From Acidobacteriota bacterium (GTDB lineage Bacteria > Acidobacteriota > Vicinamibacteria > Vicinamibacterales > Fen-181), in contig PMKG01000469.1 of NCBI GenBank assembly GCA_003157675.1, positions 2,262 to 41,390 of the forward strand: a DNA stretch of 39,129 nucleotides, written 5' to 3'. This document shows, one piece after another, positions 15,247 to 23,461 of the stretch. The notes beneath the pieces were generated by a model, which was given only the letters and a program-made list of their open reading frames with translations, was not told the DNA's origin and ran no database searches. Numbering within the stretch: the stretch's first letter is position 1; every line of letters begins with the position of its first letter. The translations under genes and the position numbers were made by a program.

Positions 15247-16239
15247 TTACAGCGTCAGCTCTACTCCGAGTCCTCTTGCCTCCGCGCGCCGGGCAGCCAG
15301 GGCACCGGCCGCGACGTCCTCCACCGCGAGCCCGAGCGACTTGAAGATCGTCACTTCGTCGGCCCGCGTCCGGCCGGGTACGAGGCCGGCCACCACCGAG
15401 CCGAGCTCGCCGACGAGGTGATCCCGGCCGAAGCGGCCCTCGGCCAGGCCCGAAACGATGTCGCCCGACTCCACGGACGCGGCCTCGATCGAGTCGACGA
15501 CGAGACGGCCGCGCGCGACGAGCGCCGGATCCATCTCGCGCTGGTGCGGCCGGCAGGCGCCAACGGATACGACGTGGGCGCCGTCGGCAATCCAGTCGCT
15601 CTCGACGACCGGCTGGTCGGACGAGGTGGCGAGCACCACGAGGTCGGCGTCTCGGACGGCGCTCGCGGCCGAGGCCGCGCGTCCGATGTCGAGGTCGAGC
15701 GCCCGGGACATGTCACGCACGAACGCGGCGACCTGCGGCGCGTCGGGGCTCCACACGCAGACGCGTGAGATGGGCCGCGTCGCCGCGAACACCTCGAGAT
15801 GGCTCCGGGCCTGGACGCCCGCGCCGACCAGGCCGAGACGCGAGGCGTCGGGACGCGCCATGTGTCGCACCGACACGGCCGACACCGCCGCGGTCCGGAC
15901 CTCGGTGATGTAGCGCGCGTCCATGACGGCGCGCAGCGCCCCGGTTTCGGCGTCGAACAGGGCGATGATCCCCAAGTGGCTCGATAGTCCGCGCGCGACG
16001 TTCGAGGGCACGACGCTGACCAGCTTCGCGCCGAGCGCGCCGGTCGCGGGGATGAAGCCAGGCATGACGCCGAGGTACTGTCCGGGCGGGCCGACGGGCA
16101 CGGCGGTGCGAACCGGCTGCGCCACGCGGCCCGCCGAGAAGTCGGCGAGCGTCGCGGCCATCAGGTCGACCAGCGCCGGGAATTCCGACGCGGGCAGCAG
16201 CTCACGCACCTGCGCTTCGGTCAGGAACCGAAACCCCAT
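15247..16239 (-). CDS. Ornithine cyclodeaminase/mu-crystallin family oxidoreductase
   Basis: 330 residues, the usual length for this NAD(P)-dependent family (PF02423). Seen are EVRTAAVSAV around 113-122, the Rossmann loop LVGAGVQARSH near 136-146, and VTIFKSLGLAVEDVA near the C-terminus. In true ornithine cyclodeaminase the last motif carries the catalytic Asp (VFDS-like); here it reads FKSLG, which is more like alanine dehydrogenase, ketimine reductase or related members. Substrate therefore uncertain: an amino acid or cyclic imine. Located between the TPR gene and gamma-glutamyltranspeptidase; a shared amino-acid role with the latter is possible but unproven. Confidence 0.87.
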   Translation of the reverse strand: MGFRFLTEAQVRELLPASEFPALVDLMAATLADFSAGRVAQPVRTAVPVGPPGQYLGVMPGFIPATGALGAKLVSVVPSNVARGLSSHLGIIALFDAETGALRAVMDARYITEVRTAAVSAVSVRHMARPDASRLGLVGAGVQARSHLEVFAATRPISRVCVWSPDAPQVAAFVRDMSRALDLDIGRAASAASAVRDADLVVLATSSDQPVVESDWIADGAHVVSVGACRPHQREMDPALVARGRLVVDSIEAASVESGDIVSGLAEGRFGRDHLVGELGSVVAGLVPGRTRADEVTIFKSLGLAVEDVAAGALAARRAEARGLGVELTL

Positions 16240-16257
16240 CGCACCATCCTATCTCAG

Positions 16258-16346
16258 CGCCGGCTCGCGGCCTGAGGCCTGCGACTCGCGGCCGCGCACG
16301 GAACGACCCGCGTGACAATGCCGCAAGTCGCGGGTCGCAAGCCGGC
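16258..16346. repeat. Periodic-arm intergenic element (copy 3)
   Basis: Left arm of 7-nt units (GCCTGAG, GCCTGCG, ACTCGCG), a core containing GCGTGACAATGCC, and a right arm CAAGTCG-CGGGTCG-CAAGCCG with the inverse theme. Same architecture as 10322-10400 and 5568-5717. It fills the gap between two minus-strand genes. Confidence 0.6.
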
Positions 16347-16368
16347 TGCTCGGCTCACGCCTTACGCC

Positions 16369-18042
16369 TCAAAACCCAATCGCCAAACCGTCCTTGCGCG
16401 GGTCGGAACCGCCCATCAGCACGCCGGTCCGGCGATCGATCCCGATCCCCTGGAATCCGCCGAACACGCCTCGCGACTCGAAGACGCGGTGGCCGCGCGC
16501 CATCAGGCCGGCGCGCGCCTCCGGGTCGATTCCCGATTCGACGGCGAGGCCGTCGGCCGAGTGGCGGATCCGCGCCGCCTCTCCCGCTTCCTGCACCGTC
16601 ATGCCGAACTCCAGCATGTTGAGCAGCACCTGCACATGCCCCTGCGGCTGGAGGTCTCCACCCATTACGCCGAACGAGAGAAACGGCAGACCGTCGCGGA
16701 GGACCATCGCCGGAATGAGCGTGTGCAGCGGGCGTTTGCCGGGGCCGAGGCGATTGGGGTGGCGCGGGTCGAGCACGAACAGGCTGCCGCGGTTCTGCAG
16801 GGCGATGCCGGTCCCGGGAGGAACGACCGCCGAGCCGAACGACTCGAAGAGGGACTGGATGAGCGAGACCGCCATGCCGCGACCGTCGACGACGGAGAGG
16901 CAAACCGTGTCGCCCGAGCCGGTCGGGGGAGCGCCGTGCGTCCTCTCTCCCGCCTCCGGCGGGCGCACGGGCAGGGCGCCGCAGGCGACCTCACTCGCGG
17001 CGCGCTCGGGATCGATCGACCGGCGGCGATCTGACGCGTACTCCTTCGACACCAGGGCGGCCAGGGCCGAGGCCTCGACGCAATCGGGATCGGCCAGGTA
17101 GGCGTCGCGGTCGGCGAACGCGAGGCGCTTGGCCTCGGCGATCGCGTGCAGGTACGGGGCGGTGTTGTGGCCCAACGCGCGAAGGTCGAACGCCTCGAGG
17201 ATGTTGAGCATCTCGAGGACGACGAACCCCTGCGTGTTGGGCGACATCTCGCACACTTCGCACCCGCGGAACGTGGTGCGGAGCGGCTCGACCCACCGCG
17301 CGGAGTAGGCAGCGAGATCCGCGTCGTCGATCAGGCCGCCGCGCGAGGCGAGGTGGGCGCCAATGGCGCGGGCGAGCGGGCCGCGGTAGAACGCGTCGCG
17401 CCCGCCCGAGGCGATCTGCTCGAGCGATCGGGAGAGCGACGGATTGCGGAACATCTCGCCGGCGCGCGGCGCGCGGCCGCCCGGCAGGAACACCTCGGCC
17501 GCGGTGGCGTCGGCGGCGAGGGCCGCCTCGACGTCGCGCCACTGGCCCGCGACGATCTCGCAGACGGGAAAGCCGTCTCTCGCATACCCGATGGCCGGCT
17601 GCAACGCGTCGGCGAGCGCGATCGTGCCGTGGCGGGAGAGGAGCTCGGACCACCCGTCCACCGCGCCCGGAACGGTGACCGCCAGGGCGCCGCGCGACGG
17701 GATGCGCGTATGGCCGGCGCGAACGAGCGACTCGCACGAGGCCCCTCGGCCGGTCGGGCCGCTCGCATTCAGGCCGTGCAGCCGGCCGTCCGGTTCGCAC
17801 ACGATGGCGAACAGGTCGCCGCCGATGCCGGTCATCGTCGGCTCGATGACGGCGAGCACGGCGGCCGCGGTGACAGCGGCGTCGACGGCATTGCCGCCGC
17901 GGCGGAGCACGTCGAGGCCGGCCGAGGAGGCGAGCGGCTGGCTGGTGGCGATCATGCCGCCGCGCGCGAGCGACACCGAGCGCGTGCCGCGCGGGTTGCC
18001 CGACGGGCGGTCGCCGGGGATGATGGGCCGGGGATCAGCCAT
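16369..18042 (-). CDS. ggt: Gamma-glutamyltranspeptidase family protein
   Basis: 557 residues from ATG 18042. The N-terminal half carries GMIATSQPLAS, GGNAVDAAV (50-58) and PTMTGIGGDLFAI (69-80). The autoprocessing nucleophile is Thr379 in TGSGDTVCLSV, which also marks the start of the small subunit, and GNRGS-like LQNRGSLF and MGGDLQPQGH segments follow. The enzyme cleaves and transfers gamma-glutamyl groups, for example from glutathione. No signal peptide is seen, and the GIGGDLF form resembles the YwrD-type branch, so a cytoplasmic gamma-glutamyl hydrolase is possible. TACAAT lies 9 nt before the ATG without a Shine-Dalgarno site. Confidence 0.9.
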   Translation of the reverse strand: MADPRPIIPGDRPSGNPRGTRSVSLARGGMIATSQPLASSAGLDVLRRGGNAVDAAVTAAAVLAVIEPTMTGIGGDLFAIVCEPDGRLHGLNASGPTGRGASCESLVRAGHTRIPSRGALAVTVPGAVDGWSELLSRHGTIALADALQPAIGYARDGFPVCEIVAGQWRDVEAALAADATAAEVFLPGGRAPRAGEMFRNPSLSRSLEQIASGGRDAFYRGPLARAIGAHLASRGGLIDDADLAAYSARWVEPLRTTFRGCEVCEMSPNTQGFVVLEMLNILEAFDLRALGHNTAPYLHAIAEAKRLAFADRDAYLADPDCVEASALAALVSKEYASDRRRSIDPERAASEVACGALPVRPPEAGERTHGAPPTGSGDTVCLSVVDGRGMAVSLIQSLFESFGSAVVPPGTGIALQNRGSLFVLDPRHPNRLGPGKRPLHTLIPAMVLRDGLPFLSFGVMGGDLQPQGHVQVLLNMLEFGMTVQEAGEAARIRHSADGLAVESGIDPEARAGLMARGHRVFESRGVFGGFQGIGIDRRTGVLMGGSDPRKDGLAIGF

Positions 18043-18163
18043 GCGAACCGGATTGTACCAGGCCGCAAGCCGGATCTGGCATCCGCCCCCATTTCGTTGT
18101 ATACCGTGTGTGAACATCGCCGACAGCTTGTTGCCCGGTCACCTTCGATCCGGGGAGGAACCG

Positions 18164-18685
18164 ATGGTCTGGGTGCTCTCGCTCCTGGTCGCCGTCCTCG
18201 TCGCGGTCACCGCGGTCGCTCTGGGTCGCCGGTATGTCGCGTTGCGGGGCGCGAGAATTGTCGAGTGCCCGGAGACCAAGGCCCCGGCCGCCGTGAGCCT
18301 CCGCGCCGCGCGCGCCGCGGTGGGGGGGTCGTTCTCGCTCTCCGAGTGCTCGCGCTGGCCCGAGCGAAGGACGTGCGGCCAGCAGTGCCTGGCGCAGATC
18401 GAACGCGCGCCCGCCGACTGCCTCGTCCGGACGATCGTCACCAACTGGTACGCGGGGAAGACGTGCGCCGTCTGCCGCAGGCCGCTCGACGCGATCGACT
18501 GGTTCGAGCGGAAGCCCGGGTTCATCGACGGGGCCGGCAGGGCCCGGTCGTGGGTGGACCTCCCGCCCGACGAACTGCCCGCCGTGCTGGCGCACGAGCA
18601 ACCGATCTGCTTCGACTGTTACGTCGCCGCCTCGTTCAGGCAGGAGCACGCGGACCTGGTGATCGACAACCCCTGGAAGCGGTGA
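18164..18685 (+). CDS. Membrane-anchored cysteine-rich protein, zinc-ribbon-like
   Basis: 173 residues from ATG 18164 with GGGGAGGAACC just upstream. One N-terminal membrane helix (2-20), then nine cysteines: C35, C62, C71, C75, C86, the pair CAVC at 101-104 and the pair CFDC at 149-152. The last two pairs look like a split zinc ribbon; the earlier ones could bind metal or form disulfides. The C-terminus (HADLVIDNPWKR) is polar. Family not recognised. A TATACC box at 18099-18104 could be its promoter. It stands alone, followed by a possible tiny membrane peptide gene. Confidence 0.72.
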   Translation: MVWVLSLLVAVLVAVTAVALGRRYVALRGARIVECPETKAPAAVSLRAARAAVGGSFSLSECSRWPERRTCGQQCLAQIERAPADCLVRTIVTNWYAGKTCAVCRRPLDAIDWFERKPGFIDGAGRARSWVDLPPDELPAVLAHEQPICFDCYVAASFRQEHADLVIDNPWKR

Positions 18686-18739
18686 GGCGAACCCGCAGGC
18701 CCCTCTTTCCGTCTATCGATCATGGAAAGGGGCCGTGCG

Positions 18740-18823
18740 ATGTTCAGTGCCATCTACGACAAGGCGGACTGGGGTGTCGGCGTACTGCTGCTCGCCGCGA
18801 TCGCCTGCGCCGTGTTCCTCTGA
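18740..18823 (+). CDS. Possible 27-residue membrane peptide
   Basis: ATG 18740 to TGA 18823, preceded by GGAAAGGGG. It encodes a short polar start (MFSAIYDKADW) and one membrane helix (GVGVLLLAAIACAVFL). An in-frame ATG at 18722 would add six residues but lacks a ribosome site. It lies 54 nt after the Cys-rich gene on the same strand. Small size makes this uncertain; the amphipathic start plus clean helix is what favours a real product. Confidence 0.35.
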   Translation: MFSAIYDKADWGVGVLLLAAIACAVFL

Positions 18824-18857
18824 GTACGAAAGCCATCCGTAGGACGACCGTTCGGAG

Positions 18858-18966
18858 TTGCCTGAGGCAAGGCTAAAGCCTCGCCCTACACACGGTCCTG
18901 CATCGTCCGTGCGTGGGGCGACCGTCTGGTTCGTATGTAGGGCGACCCTTCAGGGTTGCCTCATGC
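18858..18966. repeat. GTAGGGCG inverted-repeat elements (copies 4 and 5, facing)
   Basis: The first half (TTGCCTGAGGCAAGGCT...CGCCCTACACACGGTCCTG) and the second (TATGTAGGGCGACCC...GGGTTGCCT) are inverted relative to each other about 35 nt apart, so the whole region can form one long stem. It reaches the 3' end of the VWFA gene and may terminate it. Confidence 0.7.
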
Positions 18967-18973
18967 GACATGC

Positions 18974-19864
18974 TCACGATGCGATGTAGGTCTTCCGTGC
19001 GCGGGCCGTCATACCCGGCCGCTTGACCCGTACCTCGAGCTTGTGCGTCTTGCCGTCGCGCGCGTCGGCCGAGAAGCCGAGCAGGTACTGGCTGTGCAAC
19101 TCGAGGGCGACGCGCGTGAAGGTGGACGTCAGCTGGTCGGTACTCTTCAGCTCGAAGTACCCGCCGCCGGTGGCCTCCGCCAGCCTCTTCAAGCTCCTGT
19201 CGGGCATCGTCCGCACGTGCCTGCCGTTGACGACGTCCTGCCCCTGCAGGCCGATCGCATAGACCATCACCTCCTCGACCTGCGCGCGGTCGAGCACGGT
19301 GCCGAACCGCGTCCGGCTCTGATTGTCGGCGCCGTCGGTGAACACGAGGACGACCTTCCGTCCCTCGACCTCCCGCAGCTCGTTCAGCCCTTCGGCGATC
19401 GCGTCGTAGAGACGCGTGGGATTCCCGAAATCGATGTTGGGGAGCGAAGCGATCAGCTCATCACGGTCGCCGCTCATCGGCGAGAACATCTGGATCTTGT
19501 CGTTGAAGTCGCCGACGCGCGCGCGGTCCCCGGGGAGTAGGCGCAGCAGGAACTGTTCGGCCCCCTGCTTGAGGAATTCGAGGTTGCCCGTCATGCTGCC
19601 GGAGGTGTCGAGCATCACGACGACGGTGATCGGCAGGATCTCGCTGCTGAATACCGTCAGCGGCTGCGGCTTGTCGTTGTCGAGGACCTCGAACTCATCG
19701 CGCGCCAGGCCGGGGACGAGGCGCCCGGCCTCGGTCACCGTCGTGTACAGCGAGACGGTCTTGACTCCGGCGCGAAACGTGGACGGCGGCTGGACCTGCG
19801 CCAGAGCCGGCACGACGGCCAGGAGGGCGGCGGCGACGACCAGGGCGCGTTGAGCTGGAGCCAT
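18974..19864 (-). CDS. VWFA domain protein, acidobacterial type (TIGR03436-like)
   Basis: 296 residues from ATG 19864, with a signal peptide ending near ALAQ. A beta-rich N-terminal segment with VPGLARDEFEVLDN precedes the VWA domain, whose metal-ion-dependent adhesion site DTSGSM is followed by the TDGAD element. The family is strongly expanded in Acidobacteriota and largely restricted to them; the function is unknown, presumably binding at the cell surface. Upstream ATG at 19891 would add nine residues, but the chosen one gives a cleaner signal peptide. TACTCT lies 6 nt before it. Confidence 0.88.
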   Translation of the reverse strand: MAPAQRALVVAAALLAVVPALAQVQPPSTFRAGVKTVSLYTTVTEAGRLVPGLARDEFEVLDNDKPQPLTVFSSEILPITVVVMLDTSGSMTGNLEFLKQGAEQFLLRLLPGDRARVGDFNDKIQMFSPMSGDRDELIASLPNIDFGNPTRLYDAIAEGLNELREVEGRKVVLVFTDGADNQSRTRFGTVLDRAQVEEVMVYAIGLQGQDVVNGRHVRTMPDRSLKRLAEATGGGYFELKSTDQLTSTFTRVALELHSQYLLGFSADARDGKTHKLEVRVKRPGMTARARKTYIAS

Positions 19865-19914
19865 GGACCGAGAGTAGCACGGCTGGTACATCGGAAGGCG
19901 GCCCGCGGCGACCC

Positions 19915-19985
19915 TCTGGCCGCCAGTCGCAAGTCGCGAGCCGCCCCTCGACGTGGCTCGGGACGGCCCTGAGCCAGTCGAAGGG
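19915..19985. repeat. Single periodic arm plus palindrome CCCTGAGCCAGTCGAAGGG
   Basis: The arm (GCCAGTCG-CAAGTCG-CGAGCCG) matches the right arms of the periodic-arm elements but has no partner arm. The palindromic 19-mer at 19967-19985 belongs to a class of intergenic motif (CCCTGAGC...GTCGAAGGG) common in many bacterial genomes. TATACT at 19998-20003 then probably serves osmC. Confidence 0.5.
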
Positions 19986-20047
19986 CCTCGAGCCGCCGTA
20001 TACTGTGGGGGCCCCGCGCCTGGTCCGTCTTCCCCGAGGAGCGCTCG

Positions 20048-20497
20048 ATGTCAGAACCGCGTCCGCCGCTCGTGGCCACGCTCGAATGGGATGGTGAGCA
20101 GCAGTTCACCGGCGAGGTCGGCAAGCACTCCGTCGGCATGGACGGGTCGGCCAACTCCGCGCCGACGCCCGTGCAGCTGCTGGCGCTCTCGCTGGCCGGG
20201 TGCATGGCGATCGACCTCGTGCACATCCTGACCAGGGGACGCCACCCCGTCCGTTCGCTGCAGACGACGATGACCGTCCATCGCGCCGCCGAGGAGCCCC
20301 GGCGGTTCACCCGCGTGCACCTGGACTTCACGCTGGCCGGCGAGATGCTGCCCGAGCACGTGGAGCGGGCGATCGACCTGTCGCGCGAGAAGTATTGCTC
20401 GGTCTGGAACACCCTCCGGCAGGACATCGAGCTCGTGGTGGCCTTCACGATCGAAGGGCCGGCGTCAGCGTCCGAGGCCGCGCCGAAGGGGCGATGA
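20048..20497 (+). CDS. OsmC family peroxiredoxin-like protein
   Basis: 149 residues, normal for OsmC/Ohr. Both redox cysteines are present: Cys52 in SLAGCMAIDL and Cys117 in REKYCSVWNTL. These proteins reduce organic hydroperoxides in the cytoplasm using thiol donors. The spacing and the YCSVW context fit the OsmC/YhfA branch better than Ohr. GAGGAGCGCTCG lies just upstream of ATG. The stop overlaps the next start (ATGA), so it is translated together with the membrane protein that follows. Confidence 0.9.
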   Translation: MSEPRPPLVATLEWDGEQQFTGEVGKHSVGMDGSANSAPTPVQLLALSLAGCMAIDLVHILTRGRHPVRSLQTTMTVHRAAEEPRRFTRVHLDFTLAGEMLPEHVERAIDLSREKYCSVWNTLRQDIELVVAFTIEGPASASEAAPKGR

Positions 20498-21612
20498 CGG
20501 TCCCGGGTCGCGGCACTGTCGGCCGGCTGAGCTACGTCGACTGGATGCGGGGGCTCGCCATCCTCATCATGATCGAGGCCCACGTGCTCGACGCGTGGAT
20601 CCGGCCGGAGGACCGCCAGACGCTGGCCTTCAACCTGTCCTCGATCCTGGCCGGCTTTGCCGCCCCGATGTTCCTGTTCCTGGCCGGCGTCTCCGTCGCG
20701 CTGGCTTCGGGTTCCGGCGAGAGGAGGACCGGCAGCGCCGCCGGCGCCGCCGCGCGCGTGCGCCGTCGCGGCTGGGAGATCTTCGGCCTCGCCTACCTGT
20801 TCCGCCTCCAGGCTTACATCCTCAACCCGAAGGCGATGCTGGCCGGTGTGTTCAAGGTCGACATCCTCAACATCATGGGGCCGTCGATTGTCGCGGCAAC
20901 CATGCTGTGGCAGGCGGCGGGGCGCACCCGGCGTCGGCTGCTCGTCCTCGGCGGCGCCGCGCTGGCCGTCGGGCTCGTCACGCCGCTCGTCCGGACCGCG
21001 TCGTGGATCGGCGCGCTGCCGCCGGTCGTGCAGTGGTACCTGCGCCCGATGCCCGGCCGGAACAACTTCACTTTCTTCCCGTGGGGAGGGTTCGTGCTCG
21101 CCGGCGCCCTGGTCGGGGTCGTCATCGACCGGGGGCGAGACGAGGACGCCGCCCGCCGGCTGCACGCGTGGATGGCCCCCGGAGCCCTGCTGTTCGCCGC
21201 CGCCTGTTACGCCGGGTCGTACCTGCCGTCGGTGTACGCCGACTCGCAGTTCTGGACCAGCTCCCCGATGTTCTTCCTGCTGCGCATCGGCGTCGCGACT
21301 TCGATGCTGTCGGTCCTGTATTTCTACGAGCGCCGCCCGCGCCTGTTGGGCGCGGCGTGGCCATGGGCATCGCCGATGGTGCGCTTCGGGCAGGCGTCGC
21401 TGTTCGTTTACTGGGTGCACGTCGAGCTGGTGTACGGGGTGCTCAGCCAGCCGCTCCACCGGAGGCTGCCGTTCCCGACGATGGTCGCGGCGTTTGTCGT
21501 CTTCAGCCTGGCGATGTTCGGCCTGGCGATGGGGAAGAACGCGACGGTCGCGCGCTGGAGGCAGTGGCGCGCCGAGGTGGCCGCCCCGCCGTCGATGGCC
21601 GAGAAGGCCTGA
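20494..21612 (+). CDS. DUF1624/heparan-glucosaminide acetyltransferase-like membrane protein
   Basis: 372 residues from an ATG that overlaps the osmC stop. The start LSYVDWMRGLAILIMIEAHVLDAW is the signature of the acyltransferase-3/DUF1624 group (conserved Arg and His in the first helix), followed by about ten membrane helices and NNFTFFPWGGFVLAG, which resembles the substrate-channel motif. Such proteins move acyl groups across the membrane onto sugars or other carriers. Acceptor unknown. The longer open frame upstream belongs to the antisense/shifted reading of osmC and was not used. Confidence 0.78.
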   Translation: MTVPGRGTVGRLSYVDWMRGLAILIMIEAHVLDAWIRPEDRQTLAFNLSSILAGFAAPMFLFLAGVSVALASGSGERRTGSAAGAAARVRRRGWEIFGLAYLFRLQAYILNPKAMLAGVFKVDILNIMGPSIVAATMLWQAAGRTRRRLLVLGGAALAVGLVTPLVRTASWIGALPPVVQWYLRPMPGRNNFTFFPWGGFVLAGALVGVVIDRGRDEDAARRLHAWMAPGALLFAAACYAGSYLPSVYADSQFWTSSPMFFLLRIGVATSMLSVLYFYERRPRLLGAAWPWASPMVRFGQASLFVYWVHVELVYGVLSQPLHRRLPFPTMVAAFVVFSLAMFGLAMGKNATVARWRQWRAEVAAPPSMAEKA

Positions 21613-21656
21613 CCGCGCCAAGGCACCTGTCCCTACCGCGCGGGAACGAAATCGTG

Positions 21657-21728
21657 TAAAGTATCCTTACCTCCCCGTGTGGTCCGGACGCTCTCTCCGG
21701 GGTTTCTCACCCGCGGTTATAGGGGAGG
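21657..21728 (+). promoter_or_regulatory. Possible promoter and folded 5' leader of the zinc-ribbon/RG-rich protein
   Basis: TAAAGT (21657-21662) is a weak -10 candidate. CCTCCCC (21670-21676) pairs perfectly with GGGGAGG (21722-21728), and inside it CCGGA/TCCGG (21684-21700) forms a hairpin. The remaining 160 nt to the ATG at 21889 hold no gene or clear Shine-Dalgarno site, giving an unusually long leader. Confidence 0.3.
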
Positions 21729-21888
21729 CGGGCGCTCGACTCGGCACCCGGCCGGCTCCTGGATCCGGCTTCGTTCATCATCGCCACGCACGTCCGTCTG
21801 GCCCGCGTTACGGCCCGGCGACGGGGCGGGGCTCGACAACAAACGTAGTGATCGTCCAATCCCGCCAGCGAGTTCTTCGGGGGCTCTC

Positions 21889-22632
21889 ATGCAACAGCGC
21901 CGGCCTAGGCTCGGTGACATCGTAGACGACTATTGTCCGCGCGAACGCCGCCTCACCAACCACGCCATCGTCGCGATGGTCGAGGATGACGTCAAGCAGA
22001 CGCGGTGCGCGACGTGCGACACCGAGCACGAGTTCAAGCACGGAAGGATGCCGACGCTCAGGCGGAAGAAGGACTCCGTCTCGGCGGCGTACAAAGAGGT
22101 TCTCGCGGCCGTGACGTCGGACCCGGCGATGGCCGTCCCGCACGTGGTGGCGGCGCCGCGTGATGAGGCCCAGCCCGTCGAGCCGCCGGCCGAATCGACC
22201 GGCCTGGCGCCGGACGTCGCCGACGCCGCAGCGGAGGTTTCCGAGCCCCGCGAGCCGCTGGGTGAAGACCCGGCCCTCGCGGCCAGCGGTTCGGCGGAGC
22301 CGGTCGAGTCGGACCAGTCGGAAGGCGGCCGCGTGCACCGCCGGCTGATCCGCGCGACGCTGCCCCGGTCCGAGAGCCAGCCGGTCGTGCGCCCGATTCC
22401 CGAGTTCACGATGCACCAGCCCCAGGGCCGACCCGGCAAGTTCCGCGGCCCGATGGGGCGCGGCGCGGGGCCCAGACCCGTCGGCGGGCGCGGCGGCCAC
22501 GCCGGCGCCGTCTCGCGCGGCCCGGTCTTCGGGCGCCAGGCCGGAACCCGAACCGGGGCCGGCCGGAACGAGATGCCCCGGCATAGCCGGGGCCCCCAGC
22601 CGGCCCGGCACGGCAAGAAACACTCGAAGTAA
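21889..22632 (+). CDS. Zinc-ribbon protein with RG-rich C-terminal tail
   Basis: 247 residues from ATG 21889. The conserved-looking head (1-60) has LGDIVDDYCPRERR and RCATCDTEHEFKHG, three cysteines plus histidines that could form a metal site. Residues 60-160 are acidic, Pro/Glu/Ala-rich and probably disordered; 160-247 are very basic and rich in Arg-Gly and Arg-Pro (GPMGRGAGPRP, GRGGHAG), ending HGKKHSK. The layout suggests a nucleic-acid-binding protein. The frame is open from GTG 21679, but the extra 70 residues look non-coding. Family not recognised beyond hypothetical proteins of this lineage. Precedes fabI by 24 nt, so both may be co-transcribed. Confidence 0.68.
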   Translation: MQQRRPRLGDIVDDYCPRERRLTNHAIVAMVEDDVKQTRCATCDTEHEFKHGRMPTLRRKKDSVSAAYKEVLAAVTSDPAMAVPHVVAAPRDEAQPVEPPAESTGLAPDVADAAAEVSEPREPLGEDPALAASGSAEPVESDQSEGGRVHRRLIRATLPRSESQPVVRPIPEFTMHQPQGRPGKFRGPMGRGAGPRPVGGRGGHAGAVSRGPVFGRQAGTRTGAGRNEMPRHSRGPQPARHGKKHSK

Positions 22633-22656
22633 GCGCGGCGGCTGACCGAAACCAGG

Positions 22657-23430
22657 ATGAGCGATCTCTCCGGCCAATTCGGCGTCGTCGTCGGCATCGC
22701 GAACAGGCGGTCGATCGCGTGGGCCATCGCGCAGGCCGCCTCTCAGGCCGGGGCGCGGCTCGCGCTGACCTACCAGGACGACCGCCTCCGGGAGAACGTC
22801 GAGGAACTGGCCGCGCTGACCCGCGATCCGCTGGTGCTGCCCTGCGACGTCGCCCATGACCAGGCCCTCGACGAACTGTTCGAGACGATCGACCGCGAGT
22901 TCGGCGGTCTCGACTTCGTCGTGCACGGCGCCGCGTTCGCGCCGAAGGCCGAGCTCGCCGACCGGTTCGTCCGGACCTCGCGCGACGGGTTTCGGATCGC
23001 TCTCGACGTCAGCGCGTATTCGCTCGTCGCCATGGCCCGCCGCGCCCATCCGCTGATGGTGCGGCGCGGCGGCGGCAGCATCGTGACGCTGACCTATCTC
23101 GGCAGCCAGCGCGTGTTCCCCAACTACAACGTGATGGGCGTCGCCAAGGCCGCGCTCGAGGCAAGCGTCCGCTACCTGGCGCACGACCTCGGACCCGACA
23201 ACATCCGCGTCAACGCCATCTCGGCCGGGCCGATCCGCACGCTCGCCGCCACGGGCATCGCGGGGTTCGGCGACATCCTGGGCATCTACCGCGACCGGGC
23301 GCCGCTCAGGCGGAACATCGCGGCCGAGGAAGTCGCCGCCGCCGCCATGTTCCTCATCGGCGCCGAGAGCCGCGGGGTGACTGGCGAGATTCTCTTCGTG
23401 GACGCGGGATTCCACACGGCTGGGATCTGA
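22657..23430 (+). CDS. fabI: Enoyl-[acyl-carrier-protein] reductase (NADH), FabI
   Basis: 257 residues of the short-chain dehydrogenase superfamily with FabI-specific features: nucleotide-binding GIANRRSIAWAIA near 13-25, catalytic Tyr147 and Tyr157, and Lys164, the last two in the Y-x6-K spacing diagnostic for FabI (YNVMGVAK). It reduces trans-2-enoyl-ACP in the last step of each fatty-acid elongation cycle and is the classical target of triclosan and isoniazid-like inhibitors. It ends 31 nt from a convergent gene. Confidence 0.95.
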   Translation: MSDLSGQFGVVVGIANRRSIAWAIAQAASQAGARLALTYQDDRLRENVEELAALTRDPLVLPCDVAHDQALDELFETIDREFGGLDFVVHGAAFAPKAELADRFVRTSRDGFRIALDVSAYSLVAMARRAHPLMVRRGGGSIVTLTYLGSQRVFPNYNVMGVAKAALEASVRYLAHDLGPDNIRVNAISAGPIRTLAATGIAGFGDILGIYRDRAPLRRNIAAEEVAAAAMFLIGAESRGVTGEILFVDAGFHTAGI

Positions 23431-23461
23431 CGGTCGCAGGTTTACGTCTTACGCCGGTTGC

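Noticed and set aside
16258..16346. Rho-independent terminator
   Set aside because: Arms are long and imperfect with a large core, and no T-run follows on either strand; better explained as a periodic-arm repeat.
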